A stretch of DNA of 64,000 bases from Rosa chinensis (GCF_002994745.2 NW_020126837.1:124001-188000); one strand, 5' to 3'; positions 12,695 to 26,056 are shown, numbered from the stretch's first letter. Made by a program: numbers and translations. The notes: generated by a model not told the origin, from the sequence alone.

Positions 12695-15004
12695 TGATGT
12701 CGCTTTTATCGAGCGACCAATTTAACCCTGAAATGTCATTAATAGTACGTAATAAATAGGGATCGTTCTATTCCGGGGATTGAGGGTACACCTGTCATTG
12801 TCAAACAATTAAACAATTAAAATTAAAACAAAGTATAATATTCACAAAATATAGACATATTTACGAAAAGGGGGAGTTTTTGGTTTTTTGGTTTTAATTT
12901 CCGAAAATAAAATCTAAGTTACCTAAATAATTAAAATGCAAAAACATAAAAATACAAATGGAATGCAAGAACAAAGATCAAAGTCGAAACTCATGATTAA
13001 AATTAATTCAAGTTCATCATTGTTCATCATAGTCATGCAAGAGGAGTTGATCATGTGAAACGTTCAAAAGCAAACAATTTCCCATATTTTACTTTCAATG
13101 CTAATTAACCTAAGTGAAAGCACCTAGATTAATTCTATCAAACATGCAATCAAGCCCTAGAAAGCTAGTCAATCATGTCATGTTTAACGCAATAAACACC
13201 TAGAAAGGCTATCAACTCAAATGTGCAACTTAGTATGAAAAAGTCCACCTAATTGCAATCTTCTTTGATTAAATTCGGTTTTTGTACAAAACCTTTACTA
13301 CTTATCGATTCAAGAACACAAAACCAAAAAGTTGATTCATGTTCTCAAATTCGTAGCAACAATCACATAAGAACCCTAAATGTTTCGAACCATTCAAGAT
13401 AATCATACAAAAGATTTCTATCATGCAAATTTGATCAAACACTCACACAAAAGCAACCATAAATCGCAATATATGAATCTGAAAATTAACAATTCATCAT
13501 AAAATTTCAGAAAACAATACTTGTTCATACATATGTGTCAACTAAGGCAAAACCAACGAAAATACAAAGCAAAGGTACAAGGAGAATCGGATTACACCGT
13601 GATGAAGATGAGATGAATGAAGTGATGATGTGGTCTCTTGAATTTCGAAAGCAATCTTCAAGGTGGAGGGTGGATGGTGTGCACGGCTTGTCTTCTTCTT
13701 CCTTGGCCTTGCTTGCACTTCGTGGTTACCCTAGAGGATGGAGAGGAGCACGGCTAGTCTAAAGAGTTTTCTGAATTATTTTCTCAAAGTGTAAACGTAA
13801 AGAATGGAACTTGGAACCCCTGACGTTGAAAGAAGAGATGAATATATAGGGGACGGCTTCCTTTGTTCTCCAAGCCTTGTAACCCTAGTAATCTCACGGC
13901 ACAATGATATAACTCCACATAATTTCCTCCAATGCTTGCTTGCCACATAAGCCTTATGAGGTGGTGCAACCAATCACAAAATTCCATTTAATTCCCTAAA
14001 TAATTCTTGCCGAAATTCCCTTGATAATATTCTGATTTTTCTCTTTTATTTCGGCCAAAACTCTTTAGGGAATATAGGAATGTATCTAGACTTCTTTTGA
14101 GCTTTTCTTGGTCTCCACACATATTTTCTTTCCTTAAAACTCTCTAGATAAAATCTTTGCCGAATTCTCTAGGGTTTCTTCTTTATTTTGCACGGCAATT
14201 CCTTGATTTCCTCTTGGCTTGGACGGCTAGGTCTTCTAGGGTTTCTTCAAGTAGATTTTCTTTCCATAAAAATAGCCCTAGAAAATCTCCACCGAAATCT
14301 TCTTATTATTTTCTGATTTTTGGACGCCTCCTCCTTGTTTCTCTCTTGCAAATTCACGGCAAACATCTTTAAGGGCTAGGGTTTGCGTCACAAACCCTAA
14401 TGTCATGGGCTTTGATGGGCCATTATCCAATTTGCCGAAAATCCAAAGAGTTCTTGGGCCTCGTTGCTTCATCTTCAAGCCTTCTCATTTTCCAACGCAA
14501 AACACATTATTTTTCCATTTCTTTTTCATGGTTGCGTTGGAAACTTGCTAGGGAAGCCTTCCTCCTTTCCGCAGGGTTTCCTGGTTGGACCAGGAAAACT
14601 TCTTCTCTTCATTTCTGCTCATTTCTGTGGCTCATTGTTCTTCATCTTTGCTCCCCTTGTAGTTCGCAAGCTCCTCTTTCCATTTATGAGTTCATTTCCA
14701 CTTTCTAGCTCGGAGGTCCTGAAAATAGAAACTAGTAAGAAAAATAGAAACTTTCCTAAAAATGAAAAATGGCAACTTTCCTAAACTGAAAATGGGAAAC
14801 TTTCTAAAAATGAAAAATAGAAACTACCGAAAATGGAAACTTACTAAAAATGATAAATAGAAACTACAAAAATAGAAACTTTCTACAAAGAGGAACTTTC
14901 CCAATCAAAGAATGGAAACTTTCCTAAACAGAGTTTTATTAAGGAAATAACGCAGAAAATGTAGGGAAATGCAGTTAAAACGTCGCATTAAAATGCTCCT
15001 ATCA
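12695..15004 (-). repeat. E2 3' LTR
   Basis: 2310 bp, minus strand, TGATAGGAGC to GCGACATCA. Nearly identical to the 5' LTR. Short open frames inside it occur at the same place in both LTRs and have no recognisable product. Confidence 0.95.
14378..14398. promoter_or_regulatory. Inverted telobox pair in the E2 3' LTR
   Basis: AGGGTTTG and CAAACCCT flank CGTCA. The same arrangement is at 26057-26077 in the 5' LTR. Possible transcription-factor site; function inferred from motif only. Confidence 0.4.
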
Positions 15005-15020
15005 AATTCCCCCACACTTA
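15005..15020 (-). promoter_or_regulatory. E2 polypurine tract
   Basis: On the minus strand TAAGTGTGGGGGAATT abuts the 3' LTR. It is the expected primer for plus-strand DNA synthesis and is identical in E4 and E5. Confidence 0.9.
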
Positions 15021-16933
15021 GCTTTTGCTAGTCCCTTAGCAAAATCACACTAAGACACATACTAAGACTCAACGAAAATTAAAGACTTTACAAACAAAGA
15101 CTCTATTGCCCTTCAACTATTTGTCTCAGCAATCTCTTACTTTCACAACACCAAGATTAGCACTCAATCAAGATTCCATGTTTAGGCATTCGAGAGTTAA
15201 TTAAAACACATAATTTACATATACACAAGTAGGACTTGGTTGAAACAATGGTGATGGTTTCTGTTAAGCATGTTTCAAACAAGTTTGATTCAAATCTCAC
15301 AAGGTATATCCCTCTTTCTTCTCTCAGATCATGGCAATGCTTAGAAGCTTATACACTCAAGTATATGTGACAGATAGCAAGTATATCACATAATGTAAGA
15401 AACGAAAGCACATGTATAATTTTCTTTAAAGATCTCATGAAGGATACCAACTACTTGCACAGATGGACCCAAGCCATATGTTCAACTCTTGTAACTCATC
15501 TCCACATCAAGGGCTGTCCCATCTTAAGGATCAAGAAGGTCTTCTCAAAGGTTGTAATGGGGCCAAGGCTCAAGGTTTTAAGAAATGAAGGGTAAGGATT
15601 TATCAAAGTGTCCTAAAAACCTAGCAGAGCACATGTAAATGTAGAGACCACAAGAAATCCACCAATGCATTGCAAAAACGTCACTTCCACAAGAGGTAAC
15701 ATAAAAGGGGCCTAGTATCTTCATGTTGGGCCCAATCTTCATTGTAAACTTCCCCTGAACTATAGTGAATGGACAAAGGCCAAATTTTTCTTTAGTAGGC
15801 CTTCATTTCAACGTAAACTCCAAAATCACTAAGTATGGGGGACTAAAATCCATAAATATTTCTTTCTTTTCTTTTCTAGCCGTACATTTTTTCTTTTCTT
15901 TTCATTTTTCACGGCTTTCACATATTTTTTTCTTTATGGACAAGTCTACCCCCACACTTGAACTTTAACCTCTTCTCAATTTCCATCCTTAGCACCAAAC
16001 CCATGTAGTATGTCTCAAAAGATAGCTCCACTAAGTTCTTAGAACAAAGGGTAGGGTTTTTACTATACTAAGCTTCATGGTTAAGGATTTTAGGGTGATG
16101 AACGAAATGGCTTAATGTAGGCTCAAAGGGGCTTATCTAGGGGAGTCCCACGACGGGCACAAATGGGGACACAGGTTTATTTGGCAATGGTGGTAATTCC
16201 TAAGGTGCCTCTATCCCTTCCAGAATCAGGGCCATGTATTGATATAACGTCTCAACAAGCACAAGAGTGAATTCTAGCATTCTCTAGTCCATCAAACTTA
16301 ATCTATGGCAAGCAATCAATCAAATGAAAGAATAATGAGATCATCAAAATATCGCCAAGAAATTAAGAATATATATTTTCGATTCACTTCAAGGAAAAAG
16401 GGACATGGCTCAATTATCTCACATGGCTTTTATGAATCAAAACTCATCTTAACATGCTCATATTTTCTGTACCAAAGTTTCGAAATCCATATCCACTACA
16501 AGGCATATATTTTTCATATATCTCAATTAACCAAAGAATACCATTTTAAATCATCTCAATTTTGTGATCCTCTTTTAGTCATGATTTCAGAGATATAGAA
16601 TCATCCTAGACAGTTGAAAGGGCACCCTAAGACTCCAAAACAAAAGCAAAAGCAACGAAATTTTTTTTAAATTTTTGACATTTTTCAATTTTTTTGTATT
16701 TTTCAATATATATGACTCAAAATATGACTCAAAACAAAAGTATATATCCCTTCCCCCACACTTAAATATTGCATTGTCCTCAATGTAATCAAGAATAAGC
16801 ATGCAATGAAACAAGTAAGCATATAGGGATGGAATTTACGAAAATGACTACCAAAATAAAGAAAAATTGGAGAAGTAAAAGGGAGAGATAAAACAAATCT
16901 GCGTTGACGACTCCTCCACAGCTACTTCTGAAT
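15021..16933 (-). other. E2 3' non-coding region
   Basis: About 1.9 kb between the post-pol hairpin and the polypurine tract. No frame longer than about 100 codons and no env-like protein on the element's sense strand. E3, E4 and E5 keep homologous sequence here, so the region is conserved in the family although non-coding. Confidence 0.8.
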
Positions 16934-16957
16934 TGGGTTGCCTCCCAAGCAGCGCTT
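16934..16957 (-). other. Conserved hairpin after pol (E2)
   Basis: On the minus strand the core TTGGGAGGCAACCCA can fold (GGG with CCC), and an outer stem GCTGCTT with AAGTAGC (one G-U pair) can enclose it. It lies about 40 bases after the gag-pol stop. Homologous copies: E3 42083-42106, E4 36639-36662, E5 45919-45940. Function unknown. Confidence 0.6.
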
Positions 16958-16995
16958 AATGTTTATAGTCTTTCAGCCTAGACTTGTACCTCCAT

Positions 16996-19900
16996 TTAAT
17001 CCTCAGGGTTGGGAACGTTTTGGAGGGGTACATCCTCCACTTCATGTTCCACAAATGCCTCATAGTAAGGCTTCAAGCGATGCCCATTCACTTTGAACTC
17101 ATTACCTGTTTGTTCACTCTTTATCTGCACAGCTCCATGAGAAAATACATGAGTGATAACAAAAGGCCCAATCCAACGAGAACGAAGCTTACCTGGGAAG
17201 AGTTTGAGACGAGAGTGGAAAAGAAGAACTTTTTGACCCACAACAAAAGTCTTCCTTCGAATCATTTTGTCATGGAATGCCTTAGTCTTGTCCTTGTAAA
17301 TCTTAGCACTTTCGAAGGCATCATTCCTAATCTCCTCTAACTCTTGCAATTGCAACTTCCTATGAAGCCCAGCTGCATCCATATCCATGTTGAACTGCTT
17401 CACAGCCCACCAAGCTTTGTGCTCCAACTCCACAGGTAAATGGCAAGGTTTGCCATAGATAATTCGATATGGTGACATACCTATGGGAGTTTTGTATGCA
17501 GTTCTGTAGGCCCACAAAGCATCCTCTAGACGCAAGGACCAGTCCTTCCTGTTGGGGTTCACAGTCTTCTCCAATATCCCCTTAATCTGACGATTAGAGA
17601 CCTCAGCCTGCCCACTAGTTTGTGGGTGATAAGGTGTAGAAACCTTATGTGTGACATCATATCTCTTCAAGAGAGCCTCAATCGTCCGATTGCAAAAATG
17701 GGATCCTCCATCACTAATGAGAACTCTAGGCATTCCAAACCTGCTAAAGATGTTAGACTTGATAAAATCTGCAACAACCTTAGAGTCATTAGTTCTAGTG
17801 GCCTTTGCTTCCACCCATTTGGAAACATAGTCCACTGCAAGTAAGATATAGAGAAACCCAAAAGATGAAGGGAAAGGTCCCATGAAATCTATACCCCAGA
17901 CATCAAATATTTCAACAGTTATTATATTGGACAATGGCATTTGATCTCTAGGACCTAGATTTCCTGTTCTTTGGCACTTATCACAAGTTAAACAATAGGC
18001 ATGTGCATCCCTAAATAATGTTGGCCAATAGAACCCAGACTCTAGCACCTTAAACGCAGTCTTCTTAGACCCAAAGTGACCCCCACATGCTTTAGAGTGG
18101 CAAAAAGAAAGTATAGCATTATGTTCATGTTCAGGCACACATCTCCTAATCAATTGATCAGAGCAATACTTCCACAAATAAGGTTCATCCCAAACATATT
18201 GCTTAACAGTTTTCCTAAGCCTATCCCTATGAGCACGTGACATGGTATCAGGAATCTTTCTAGACACAATATAATTCACAATGTCTGCATACCATGGTTC
18301 ACTTACCTGGATTCCAAAGAGTTGTTCATCTGGAAACGTCTCCACCAGAGGGAGACGGTCTTCTGCGTGCACCAAACGACTCAAATGATCAGCTACCACG
18401 TTTTCACTACCCTTCTTGTCCTTGATTTCCACATCAAACTCTTGCAAGAGTAGGATCCATCTGATAAGCCTTGGTTTCGCCTCCTTCTTGGTCATCAAGT
18501 ATTTCAAAGCTGCATGGTCAGTAAAGATAGTAACTTTGGTACCAAGTAAGTAAGAGCGAAACTTCTCAAGGGCAAAGACAACTGCAAGGAGCTCTTTCTC
18601 TGTGGTGGAGTAATTCATTTGTGCATCATTGAGAGTCCTTGAGGCGTAGTAGATGGCATAGGGCAGCTTGTCCTTCCTTTGCCCTAAAACAGCTCCAACT
18701 GCATAGTCAGAGGCATCACACATCAACTCAAAGGGCAAGGACCAGTCTGGAGGTAACATGATGGGGGCAGATGTCAACAACTCCTTAAGCTTGTCAAAAG
18801 CTTCTTGACACTCCTTGTCAAAGTGGAAGGGCACATCCTTCTGGAGTAGTTGACATAAGGGTCTCGAAATCTGAGAGAAGTCCTTGATGAACCTCCTATA
18901 AAAACCTGCATGGCCAAGGAAAGAACGAATCTCTCTCACAGAAGTGGGAGAGGGTAAGTGACGCACAATATCAACCTTGGCTTTATCAACCTCTATACCC
19001 CTAGCAGAGACAATATGTCCTAGAACTATTCCTTGCTTAACCATAAAATGACATTTTTCCCAGTTTAAGACAAGGTTAGTTTCCATGCATCGTTTCAGAA
19101 TTATTTCCAGATTATTAAGACAATCATCAAAATTCTTTCCAAAAACTGAAAAGTCATCCATGAATACCTCTATGATTTTCTCAATATAATCTGAAAAGAT
19201 ACTTACCATACACCTCTGAAAAGTACCTGGAGCGTTGCAAAGTCCGAAGGGCATACGTCTATAAGCAAACGTTCCAAAGGGGCAAGTGAAGGTTGTCTTC
19301 TCTTGATCTTCATTTGCAATTGCAATCTGGTTGTAACCAGAATATCCATCCAGGAAGCAGTAGTAGTCATGTCCAGCTAGGCGCTCAAGCATCTGATCAA
19401 TGAATGGCAGAGGAAAGTGGTCTTTCCTTGTAGTTGCGTTGAGCCTCCTATAGTCAATGCAAACTCTGTGGCCTGTGACTGTCCTTTGAGGCACCAGTTC
19501 GTTATCAGCATTCTTCACCACAGTGATCCCAGATTTCTTGGGCACGACCTGAACTGGGGAGACCCACTTGGAGTCTGAAATGGGGTAGATTACCCCACAA
19601 TCAAGGAGTTTGATAACCTCCTTCTTCACTACTTCCATCATTGGAGGGTTGAGACGACGTTGAGCCTCTCTAGTAGGTTTAGACCCCTCCTCCAGAAGTA
19701 TCCTATGGACGCAAGTTGTAGGGCTGATTCCCTTGATGTCCGCCAATGTCCATCCTATGGCGGTCTTGTGTTGCTTCAACATTTCCACCAACTTCTCTTC
19801 TTGTGGAGTCGTTAGTGCAGAGGACACAATCACTGGTAAGGTCTCCTTGTCCCCTAAGTAGACATACTTCAAATGGTCTGGAAGAGGTTTTAGCTCCAGT

Positions 19901-22647
19901 TCTGGGGCCTGGACCACTGAAGGTAACGTCTTGTTAGTGGATAACTGAATGGACAAGGGAGACACAGACTTACCTATAAAGGGTGATGCCTCAAGGAAGG
20001 AGACGTTTTCAATGATTTTCTCCTCACAAGTGTCTTTCAACTTGTCCTCTGAGATGGTGACGCCTTCCTTTGTATAGCCTACCCCACTCTCAAGGGTAGT
20101 GACTAGGGTATCCTCATGCATAACATCAAACATTTTCTGCGCAAGTTCATCCAAAATGTCAGCAGAAAAACAATCATTAACCTCTAGGGGATACCTCATG
20201 GCTTCAAAGATGTTAAAGCCAATAATGTCACCATCGAACTCCATTGTAAGTGAACCTTCATACACATCAATCTTCGTCCTAGCTGTCCTTAAGAAAGGAC
20301 GTCCCAAAAGCAATGGAGTTGAACTTACAGGGGAGTCCTCCATTTCCAACACATAGAAATCAGCTGGGAAGATAAGATGGTTAACCTGTACAAGCACATC
20401 CTCCAACAAACCTCTAGGGTATGCATTGGATCTGTCAGCTAACTGAATGATAACATTGTCAGATTTAAGTTCCCCTAGACCTAGGGTTTCATAAACAGAG
20501 TAGGGCATAACATTAACAGATGCACCTAGGTCTAGCATGGCATTCTTAAATCTAGAGTTACCAATAGTACAAGGAATGGTAAAGCTTCCAGGATCCTTAC
20601 ACTTTGGAGGGATCTTCCTCTGAATTAGGGCAGAGACATTCTCACTTACCTTTACCACCTCCTTTTCACGGTTTACTCTCCTAGTAGTGCAAAGCTCTTT
20701 GAGGAACTTGGCATACTTAGGGACTTGCTTGATGGCCTCTAGGAGGGGTAGGTTTACTTGCACCTTCTTGAAAGTTTCCAAGATAGCTTGGTCACTTTCA
20801 TCCTTCTTAGATTGGGCAAACCTGCGTGGGAAGGGCATGCAAGAAGAAGAAGGGTTAGCAATAACCGAATTCGATAAGTTAGAATTATTACCTTTGATTT
20901 CCGGTTTTGCCTTTAAAGATGAGGATGCCTTGGTCTCTTCCTTTGACGTTGCAGGGTCCTTCTCAACACCCAACTTGGTGGGCTCTTGGTCTTCCTCAAT
21001 CTCTATGCTCATTTGGACCTTCTTGGGTTGCTTGGGTGGATCCACCAATGGTCTTCCACTCCTCGTAGTCACAACTGACGCATTCTCCACATTAGGGTTA
21101 GGTATTGTGTTACTAGGGAGCTTGCCAGTTTCGTGGATCTTGCTCATAAAATCCACAACTTGACCCATTTGCTTCTTGAGCTCTGCAATGTCCTTGGTGT
21201 GGGTCTGTTGTCCTTGAATCAAAGCTTGGGTAGAGTTTGTCAAAGCTTGTGTAGAGCTAGTCAAGGCTTCCAACGTTTTGTCATAGTGAGACATTGAAGA
21301 TCCAGAATTCTGTGGAGGAGGCATGTAGGGCCTTTGAAAAGATGATCCTTGGAATGAAGGCCCTTGTGGACGTTGGAAATTCCCACCAAGAGGATTCTGA
21401 ACGTTGTCGTTGTTGGTCCACTTGAAGTTGGGATGGTCCCTCCATCCTGGGTTATAAGTATTGGAGTAAGGGTCATGTCTAGGACGTTGAGGTCCTCCTT
21501 GATATCCTCCTTGATACCCTCCAATAGCATTCGCAGATTCCCATCCTCCATTCTCATTGAGTTGAGGGCACTGATCGGTAACATGCCCTTGCATAGAGCA
21601 TACCCCACAAGCCATTGTTGCACTTGGTCCCTTTGAACTTACCACTTGATTCATGAGTAGAGTAAGCTTACTCAGTTGGTCTTCAATGGCAGTATTCTTG
21701 CTCATCTCATGCACCCTACGAATAGAGTGTCCTACCCCCTCATATTGTTGGGAGTTCAAGGCACGATTAGCTATAAGCTCCTTCCCAACTGCAGGTGACT
21801 TATCCACGAAAGCTCCTCCAGCTGCAGCATCCAACATTTGCCTTTCCAAGGGTAAGAGTCCTTCATAGAAACATGTGAGTAGGGTCTCATCCTTCATCTG
21901 ATGTTGAGGACATTGTGCAAGTAAGGAATTGAACCTCTCATAGTAAGCAGCATAGGACTCATCATGGGCTTGCTCTATTCCACTGAGCTTCTTTCTAAGT
22001 GTGATGACCTTAGAAGCTGGGAAGTATTTCTCCAAGAAGGCCTTTCTCATTGTTTCCCATGATGTGATACGTCCTGCAGGAAGTTCATATAGCCAATCCT
22101 TGGCTCTATCAGCTAGAGAGAATGGAAATGCTCTCATCTTCAGAAGATTCTCATCTGCCCCTTGTGGTTGCATGTTTGCACAAACAGATTGGAATTCTCG
22201 TACATGCTTGTTAGCATCCTCCATATTAAGTCCATGGAAGATAGGGAGCTTGTGCAACAATCCACTCTTAAGCTCAAACTCTGCTTGTCTTCCAGCTGCA
22301 GGGGCAGGGTATACTATGCCTGTAGGGGGTCCTCCTTCAACAGTTGCGGTGGAGAGTTCCCTAATAGATGCCATTCTCTCTTCTTCGACTTCTTCAGGTG
22401 GTGGTGAAGGTGGTGGTGTAGAGTTGGACGAAATCACAGGTGAAGGTGAACGTGAAGGAGGAGATGGACTTGGTGTAGGTGATGTAGACTCCTCAGAACA
22501 GTAGGTCCTCTTCCCTTGTTCGTTAAAGATGTACCCTCTGTGTGTCGAAGGGGAAGGGCTTGTCTGCTCAAGAAGTGAAGGACCCTTCAAGCGAGCGAGC
22601 CTTGCTTCAATTTCCTTTAGTGTAGAGGGTCTAAAAGGCTCGGTCAT
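16996..22647 (-). CDS. Athila-type Gag-Pol polyprotein
   Basis: One uninterrupted frame of 1883 codons makes the particle protein and all replication enzymes of E2. In order: a Pro/Ser-rich N-terminus (about 51-90); Gag (about 125-300); a CCHC zinc knuckle C347-C350-H355-C360; aspartic protease with DLGAS at 706-710 (the Athila form of DTG/DSG); reverse transcriptase (about 1010-1215) with FLDGYSG near 1098 and FMDD at 1162-1165; RNase H (D1311, E1350, D1377, D1420); integrase with zinc-binding H1517, H1524, C1555, C1558 and catalytic D1587, D1646, E1682 (35 residues between the last two); and a GPF module around 1804-1830. There is no chromodomain and no frameshift or stop between Gag and Pol. 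The start MTEPFRPS is shared with E3 and E8, which supports it. Every catalytic residue I checked is present. Confidence 0.97.
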   Translation of the reverse strand: MTEPFRPSTLKEIEARLARLKGPSLLEQTSPSPSTHRGYIFNEQGKRTYCSEESTSPTPSPSPPSRSPSPVISSNSTPPPSPPPEEVEEERMASIRELSTATVEGGPPTGIVYPAPAAGRQAEFELKSGLLHKLPIFHGLNMEDANKHVREFQSVCANMQPQGADENLLKMRAFPFSLADRAKDWLYELPAGRITSWETMRKAFLEKYFPASKVITLRKKLSGIEQAHDESYAAYYERFNSLLAQCPQHQMKDETLLTCFYEGLLPLERQMLDAAAGGAFVDKSPAVGKELIANRALNSQQYEGVGHSIRRVHEMSKNTAIEDQLSKLTLLMNQVVSSKGPSATMACGVCSMQGHVTDQCPQLNENGGWESANAIGGYQGGYQGGPQRPRHDPYSNTYNPGWRDHPNFKWTNNDNVQNPLGGNFQRPQGPSFQGSSFQRPYMPPPQNSGSSMSHYDKTLEALTSSTQALTNSTQALIQGQQTHTKDIAELKKQMGQVVDFMSKIHETGKLPSNTIPNPNVENASVVTTRSGRPLVDPPKQPKKVQMSIEIEEDQEPTKLGVEKDPATSKEETKASSSLKAKPEIKGNNSNLSNSVIANPSSSCMPFPRRFAQSKKDESDQAILETFKKVQVNLPLLEAIKQVPKYAKFLKELCTTRRVNREKEVVKVSENVSALIQRKIPPKCKDPGSFTIPCTIGNSRFKNAMLDLGASVNVMPYSVYETLGLGELKSDNVIIQLADRSNAYPRGLLEDVLVQVNHLIFPADFYVLEMEDSPVSSTPLLLGRPFLRTARTKIDVYEGSLTMEFDGDIIGFNIFEAMRYPLEVNDCFSADILDELAQKMFDVMHEDTLVTTLESGVGYTKEGVTISEDKLKDTCEEKIIENVSFLEASPFIGKSVSPLSIQLSTNKTLPSVVQAPELELKPLPDHLKYVYLGDKETLPVIVSSALTTPQEEKLVEMLKQHKTAIGWTLADIKGISPTTCVHRILLEEGSKPTREAQRRLNPPMMEVVKKEVIKLLDCGVIYPISDSKWVSPVQVVPKKSGITVVKNADNELVPQRTVTGHRVCIDYRRLNATTRKDHFPLPFIDQMLERLAGHDYYCFLDGYSGYNQIAIANEDQEKTTFTCPFGTFAYRRMPFGLCNAPGTFQRCMVSIFSDYIEKIIEVFMDDFSVFGKNFDDCLNNLEIILKRCMETNLVLNWEKCHFMVKQGIVLGHIVSARGIEVDKAKVDIVRHLPSPTSVREIRSFLGHAGFYRRFIKDFSQISRPLCQLLQKDVPFHFDKECQEAFDKLKELLTSAPIMLPPDWSLPFELMCDASDYAVGAVLGQRKDKLPYAIYYASRTLNDAQMNYSTTEKELLAVVFALEKFRSYLLGTKVTIFTDHAALKYLMTKKEAKPRLIRWILLLQEFDVEIKDKKGSENVVADHLSRLVHAEDRLPLVETFPDEQLFGIQVSEPWYADIVNYIVSRKIPDTMSRAHRDRLRKTVKQYVWDEPYLWKYCSDQLIRRCVPEHEHNAILSFCHSKACGGHFGSKKTAFKVLESGFYWPTLFRDAHAYCLTCDKCQRTGNLGPRDQMPLSNIITVEIFDVWGIDFMGPFPSSFGFLYILLAVDYVSKWVEAKATRTNDSKVVADFIKSNIFSRFGMPRVLISDGGSHFCNRTIEALLKRYDVTHKVSTPYHPQTSGQAEVSNRQIKGILEKTVNPNRKDWSLRLEDALWAYRTAYKTPIGMSPYRIIYGKPCHLPVELEHKAWWAVKQFNMDMDAAGLHRKLQLQELEEIRNDAFESAKIYKDKTKAFHDKMIRRKTFVVGQKVLLFHSRLKLFPGKLRSRWIGPFVITHVFSHGAVQIKSEQTGNEFKVNGHRLKPYYEAFVEHEVEDVPLQNVPNPED

Positions 22648-24351
22648 TCATAGGAATCCTGAACATCATCAAAATTCAAAGAAGTTAGCAAAGTATAAAG
22701 TGAGTTAATTACAAATTAGTGATTTATACATCAACGTCACTATTCACGAGTCACTATTCACAAGTTACTATTCACGACTTTACTATTTATGATTTATACA
22801 AGTATAAAGAGGAGTATAAATTACAAACTATCCACAATCTTTTCACAAATAAACCACGTAAGAAGTTTATACAAGTATAAAATGTACAAAACAACACAAT
22901 TTACAAGTGGAGGTTATGTTCAAGTATCTTATTATCTTTACAAAATAAAGTTAATATCTCAATTGATTACAAGTTGTAAGTCGAGCCCAATAGAAACCAC
23001 TACTATTGGTGAGATACGATCTAGGGATAGTCGTCTAGACATAAGTCGCTTTCCTTTGTTTCAGAAGGCTAGATGGCCAGATTAAGAGATAAGTGAGAGG
23101 GAGGACTCATTTTGGTGACACTACGGAGGCTACTCCCTCATTGAGGTTTAGGCCCCTATCGGCTACTCCCACATTGTGGTTTACGCACAGTCTATAGTAT
23201 CTCTGAGATCCAATTTAACCCATCACCCAGGGTCTCAACCTAAGACACCACCTATATGCCCCTTACTCAGCTTGAAAAGAACTCATGTGTTAGACAGTCC
23301 TCCAAATGTTAATAAAAGCCGCCCTCAACTTCATAAGACCTTAGAAAGGCACTAATGAAGGGTTAAGGCCAATATTAACAAAAGGGCCCTTATCTACTCA
23401 TACGATTTTACACACTTATAACAATCAAGAATTTAACAATATTTACAATTAATTCTTTACATTTCCTTTGTTTAACAAGATTAGACACCATTTACACAAA
23501 ACTTTCACACAAACAAACAAAACGTCACTATTCACATCTAATTATTATTATTATTATTATTATTATTATTTTTTTTTTTTTTTTTCACGAAATTAAGTAA
23601 AATTACTTCTATTCTTTCCTTTTCTTTACAATTATTTTCAACACTTAGGTACGGGAACAGGGAGTCTCGATGTGCAATGGGACTGAAACAGCTACCCTTT
23701 TCAAGACTATGTTTAATCCAATATACCTTAGGTGCATCACAACATTTTCTTTTGTTATAAATACCATTGATTTCGAATTAAATTCCAAGCGGTAAATCAA
23801 GTGGACGTGCGGCCCAAGTATAATCGTCAAGACACTAAGTCCCTCCTACATCCTTTGGGCAACCTTACTGAAATGGCCAGGTAGGGGAGGACGAACACAA
23901 GAGGTAGGATCCATTTTGGCATGAGCTACTCCCACATTGTGGTTTAGGCTCATTTGCACGCACTTCTGGATCCAAGAACCAGTCATGAGCGTTGTCCCCT
24001 TCCTAGACACCATCCCACATAGGCTATACTTACTTGGATATAAAAGGTCCTAAGTGTGAAGACAGTTCAATGAATGTTAATAAAGGCCGCCCTCAACCTT
24101 AAGGGACCTGGACTAGGTACCAATAAGGGGTTTAGGCCAATATTAATAAACACGACTTCACCTATTCCTTCTTTAATTTACAACTTACAATAAAATTCGT
24201 ATTCAACAATATAAATAGCAACCTAAGTAAGTAATTACTAATTTTCGACAATTATAAACAAAATAATTAACAAGTAATTTTTTTTTTTTTTTTCTTCGGT
24301 CACAATATAAACAAACACATATATTCACATATTTAACAAGTGATTTTTCAA
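22648..24351 (-). other. E2 5' leader
   Basis: A 1.7-kb untranslated region between the primer site and the gag-pol ATG. It holds two diverged copies of one module (about 23930-24160 and 23160-23390 on the plus-strand scale), each ending in the phrase AAACCACAATGTGGGAGTAG or close to it on the sense strand (AAACCACAATGTGGGAGTAGC / ...TAGCC). Between them is an ATT microsatellite. A strong splice-donor-like GTAAGTAT (24027-24034) and an acceptor-like TTCAG just before the ATG suggest a possible leader intron. Confidence 0.75.
23540..23585. repeat. ATT microsatellite plus T run in the E2 leader
   Basis: About ten ATT units followed by a run of T. The homologous place in E3 and E8 is an A-rich run on the sense strand (31881-31935 and 60980-61008), so it is a hypervariable slip site. 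Confidence 0.95.
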
Positions 24352-24369
24352 TCCCCGGCAACGGCGCCA
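24352..24369 (-). promoter_or_regulatory. E2 primer-binding site (tRNA-Asp)
   Basis: Minus strand TGGCGCCGTTGCCGGGGA, 5 nt from the 5' LTR, complementary to the 3' end of plant tRNA-Asp including CCA. It starts minus-strand DNA synthesis. Confidence 0.95.
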
Positions 24370-25519
24370 AAAATTGATGTCGCTTTATCGAGCGACCAAT
24401 TTAACCCTGAAATGTCATTAATAGTACGTAATAAATAGGGATCGTTCTATTCCGGGGATTGAGGGTACACCTGTCATTGTCAAACAATTAAACAATTAAA
24501 ATTAAAACAAAGTATAATATTCACAAAATATAGACATATTTACGAAAAGGGGGGAGTTTTTGGTTTTTTGGTTTTAATTTCCGAAAATAAAATCTAAGTT
24601 ACCTAAATAATTAAAATGCAAAAACATAAAAATACAAATGGAATGCAAGAACAAAGATCAAAGTCGAAACTCATGATTAAAATTAATTCAAGTTCATCAT
24701 TGTTCATCATAGTCATGCAAGAGGAGTTGATCATGTGAAACGTTCAAAAGCAAACAATTTCCCATATTTTACTTTCAATGCTAATTAACCTAAGTGAAAG
24801 CACCTAGATTAATTCTATCAAACATGCAATCAAGCCCTAGAAAGCTAGTCAATCATGTCATGTTTAACGCAATAAACACCTAGAAAGGCTATCAACTCAA
24901 ATGTGCAACTTAGTATGAAAAAGTCCACCTAATTGCAATCTTCTTTGATTAAATTCGGTTTTTGTACAAAACCTTTACTACTTATCGATTCAAGAACACA
25001 AAACCAAAAAGTTGATTCATGTTCTCAAATTCGTAGCAACAATCACATAAGAACCCTAAATGTTTCGAACCATTCAAGATAATCATACAAAAGATTTCTA
25101 TCATGCAAATTTGATCAAACACTCACACAAAAGCAACCATAAATCGCAATATATGAATCTGAAAATTAACAATTCATCATAAAATTTCAGAAAACAATAC
25201 TTGTTCATACATATGTGTCAACTAAGGCAAAACCAACGAAAATACAAAGCAAAGGTACAAGGAGAATCGGATTACACCGTGATGAAGATGAGATGAATGA
25301 AGTGATGATGTGGTCTCTTGAATTTCGAAAGCAATCTTCAAGGTGGAGGGTGGATGGTGTGCACGGCTTGTCTTCTTCTTCCTTGGCCTTGCTTGCACTT
25401 CGTGGTTACCCTAGAGGATGGAGAGGAGCACGGCTAGTCTAAAGAGTTTTCTGAATTATTTTCTCAAAGTGTAAACGTAAAGAATGGAACTTGGAACCCT
25501 GACGTTGAAAGAAGAGATG

Positions 25520-25529
25520 AATATATAGG
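25520..25529 (-). promoter_or_regulatory. E2 promoter TATA box
   Basis: Minus strand CCTATATATT in the 5' LTR, preceded by a GCCGTCC stretch and followed by a pyrimidine-rich segment. Matches the position of TATA boxes in E3 and E8. Confidence 0.6.
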
Positions 25530-26056
25530 GGACGGCTTCCTTTGTTCTCCAAGCCTTGTAACCCTAGTAATCTCACGGCACAATGATATAACTCCACATA
25601 ATTTCCTCCAATGCTTGCTTGCCACATAAGCCTTATGAGGTGGTGCAACCAATCACAAAATTCCATTTAATTCCCTAAATAATTCTTGCCGAAATTCCCT
25701 TGATAATATTCTGATTTTTCTCTTTTATTTCGGCCAAAACTCTTTAGGGAATATAGGAATGTATCTAGACTTCTTTTGAGCTTTTCTTGGTCTCCACACA
25801 TATTTTCTTTCCTTAAAACTCTCTAGATAAAATCTTTGCCGAATTCTCTAGGGTTTCTTCTTTATTTTGCACGGCAATTCCTTGATTTCCTCTTGGCTTG
25901 GACGGCTAGGTCTTCTAGGGTTTCTTCAAGTAGATTTTCTTTCCATAAAAATAGCCCTAGAAAATCTCCACCGAAATCTTCTTATTATTTTCTGATTTTT
26001 GGACGCCTCCTCCTTGTTTCTCTCTTGCAAATTCACGGCAAACATCTTTAAGGGCT

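Noticed and set aside
13535..13762. A 75-codon frame found in both E2 LTRs and E8
   Set aside because: LTR sequence shared by descent; no protein-like conservation apart from recent copies and no recognisable domain.
14378..14398. Interstitial telomere repeat
   Set aside because: Only two isolated AAACCCT-type words in inverted orientation, not a tandem telomeric array.
15765..16814. Possible env-like gene in the E2 3' region
   Set aside because: Frames there are under 100 codons, mostly on the wrong strand, and show no signal peptide or membrane pattern that I trust.
20687..21163. 158-codon plus-strand frame and others opposite gag-pol (for example 22001-22504, 41362-42084 minus)
   Set aside because: Antisense shadows of the gag-pol and gag frames.
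24345..24370. tRNA-Asp gene, suggested by the 3'-end-like sequence at each primer site
   Set aside because: Only the 18-nt primer match is present; no cloverleaf sequence lies next to it.
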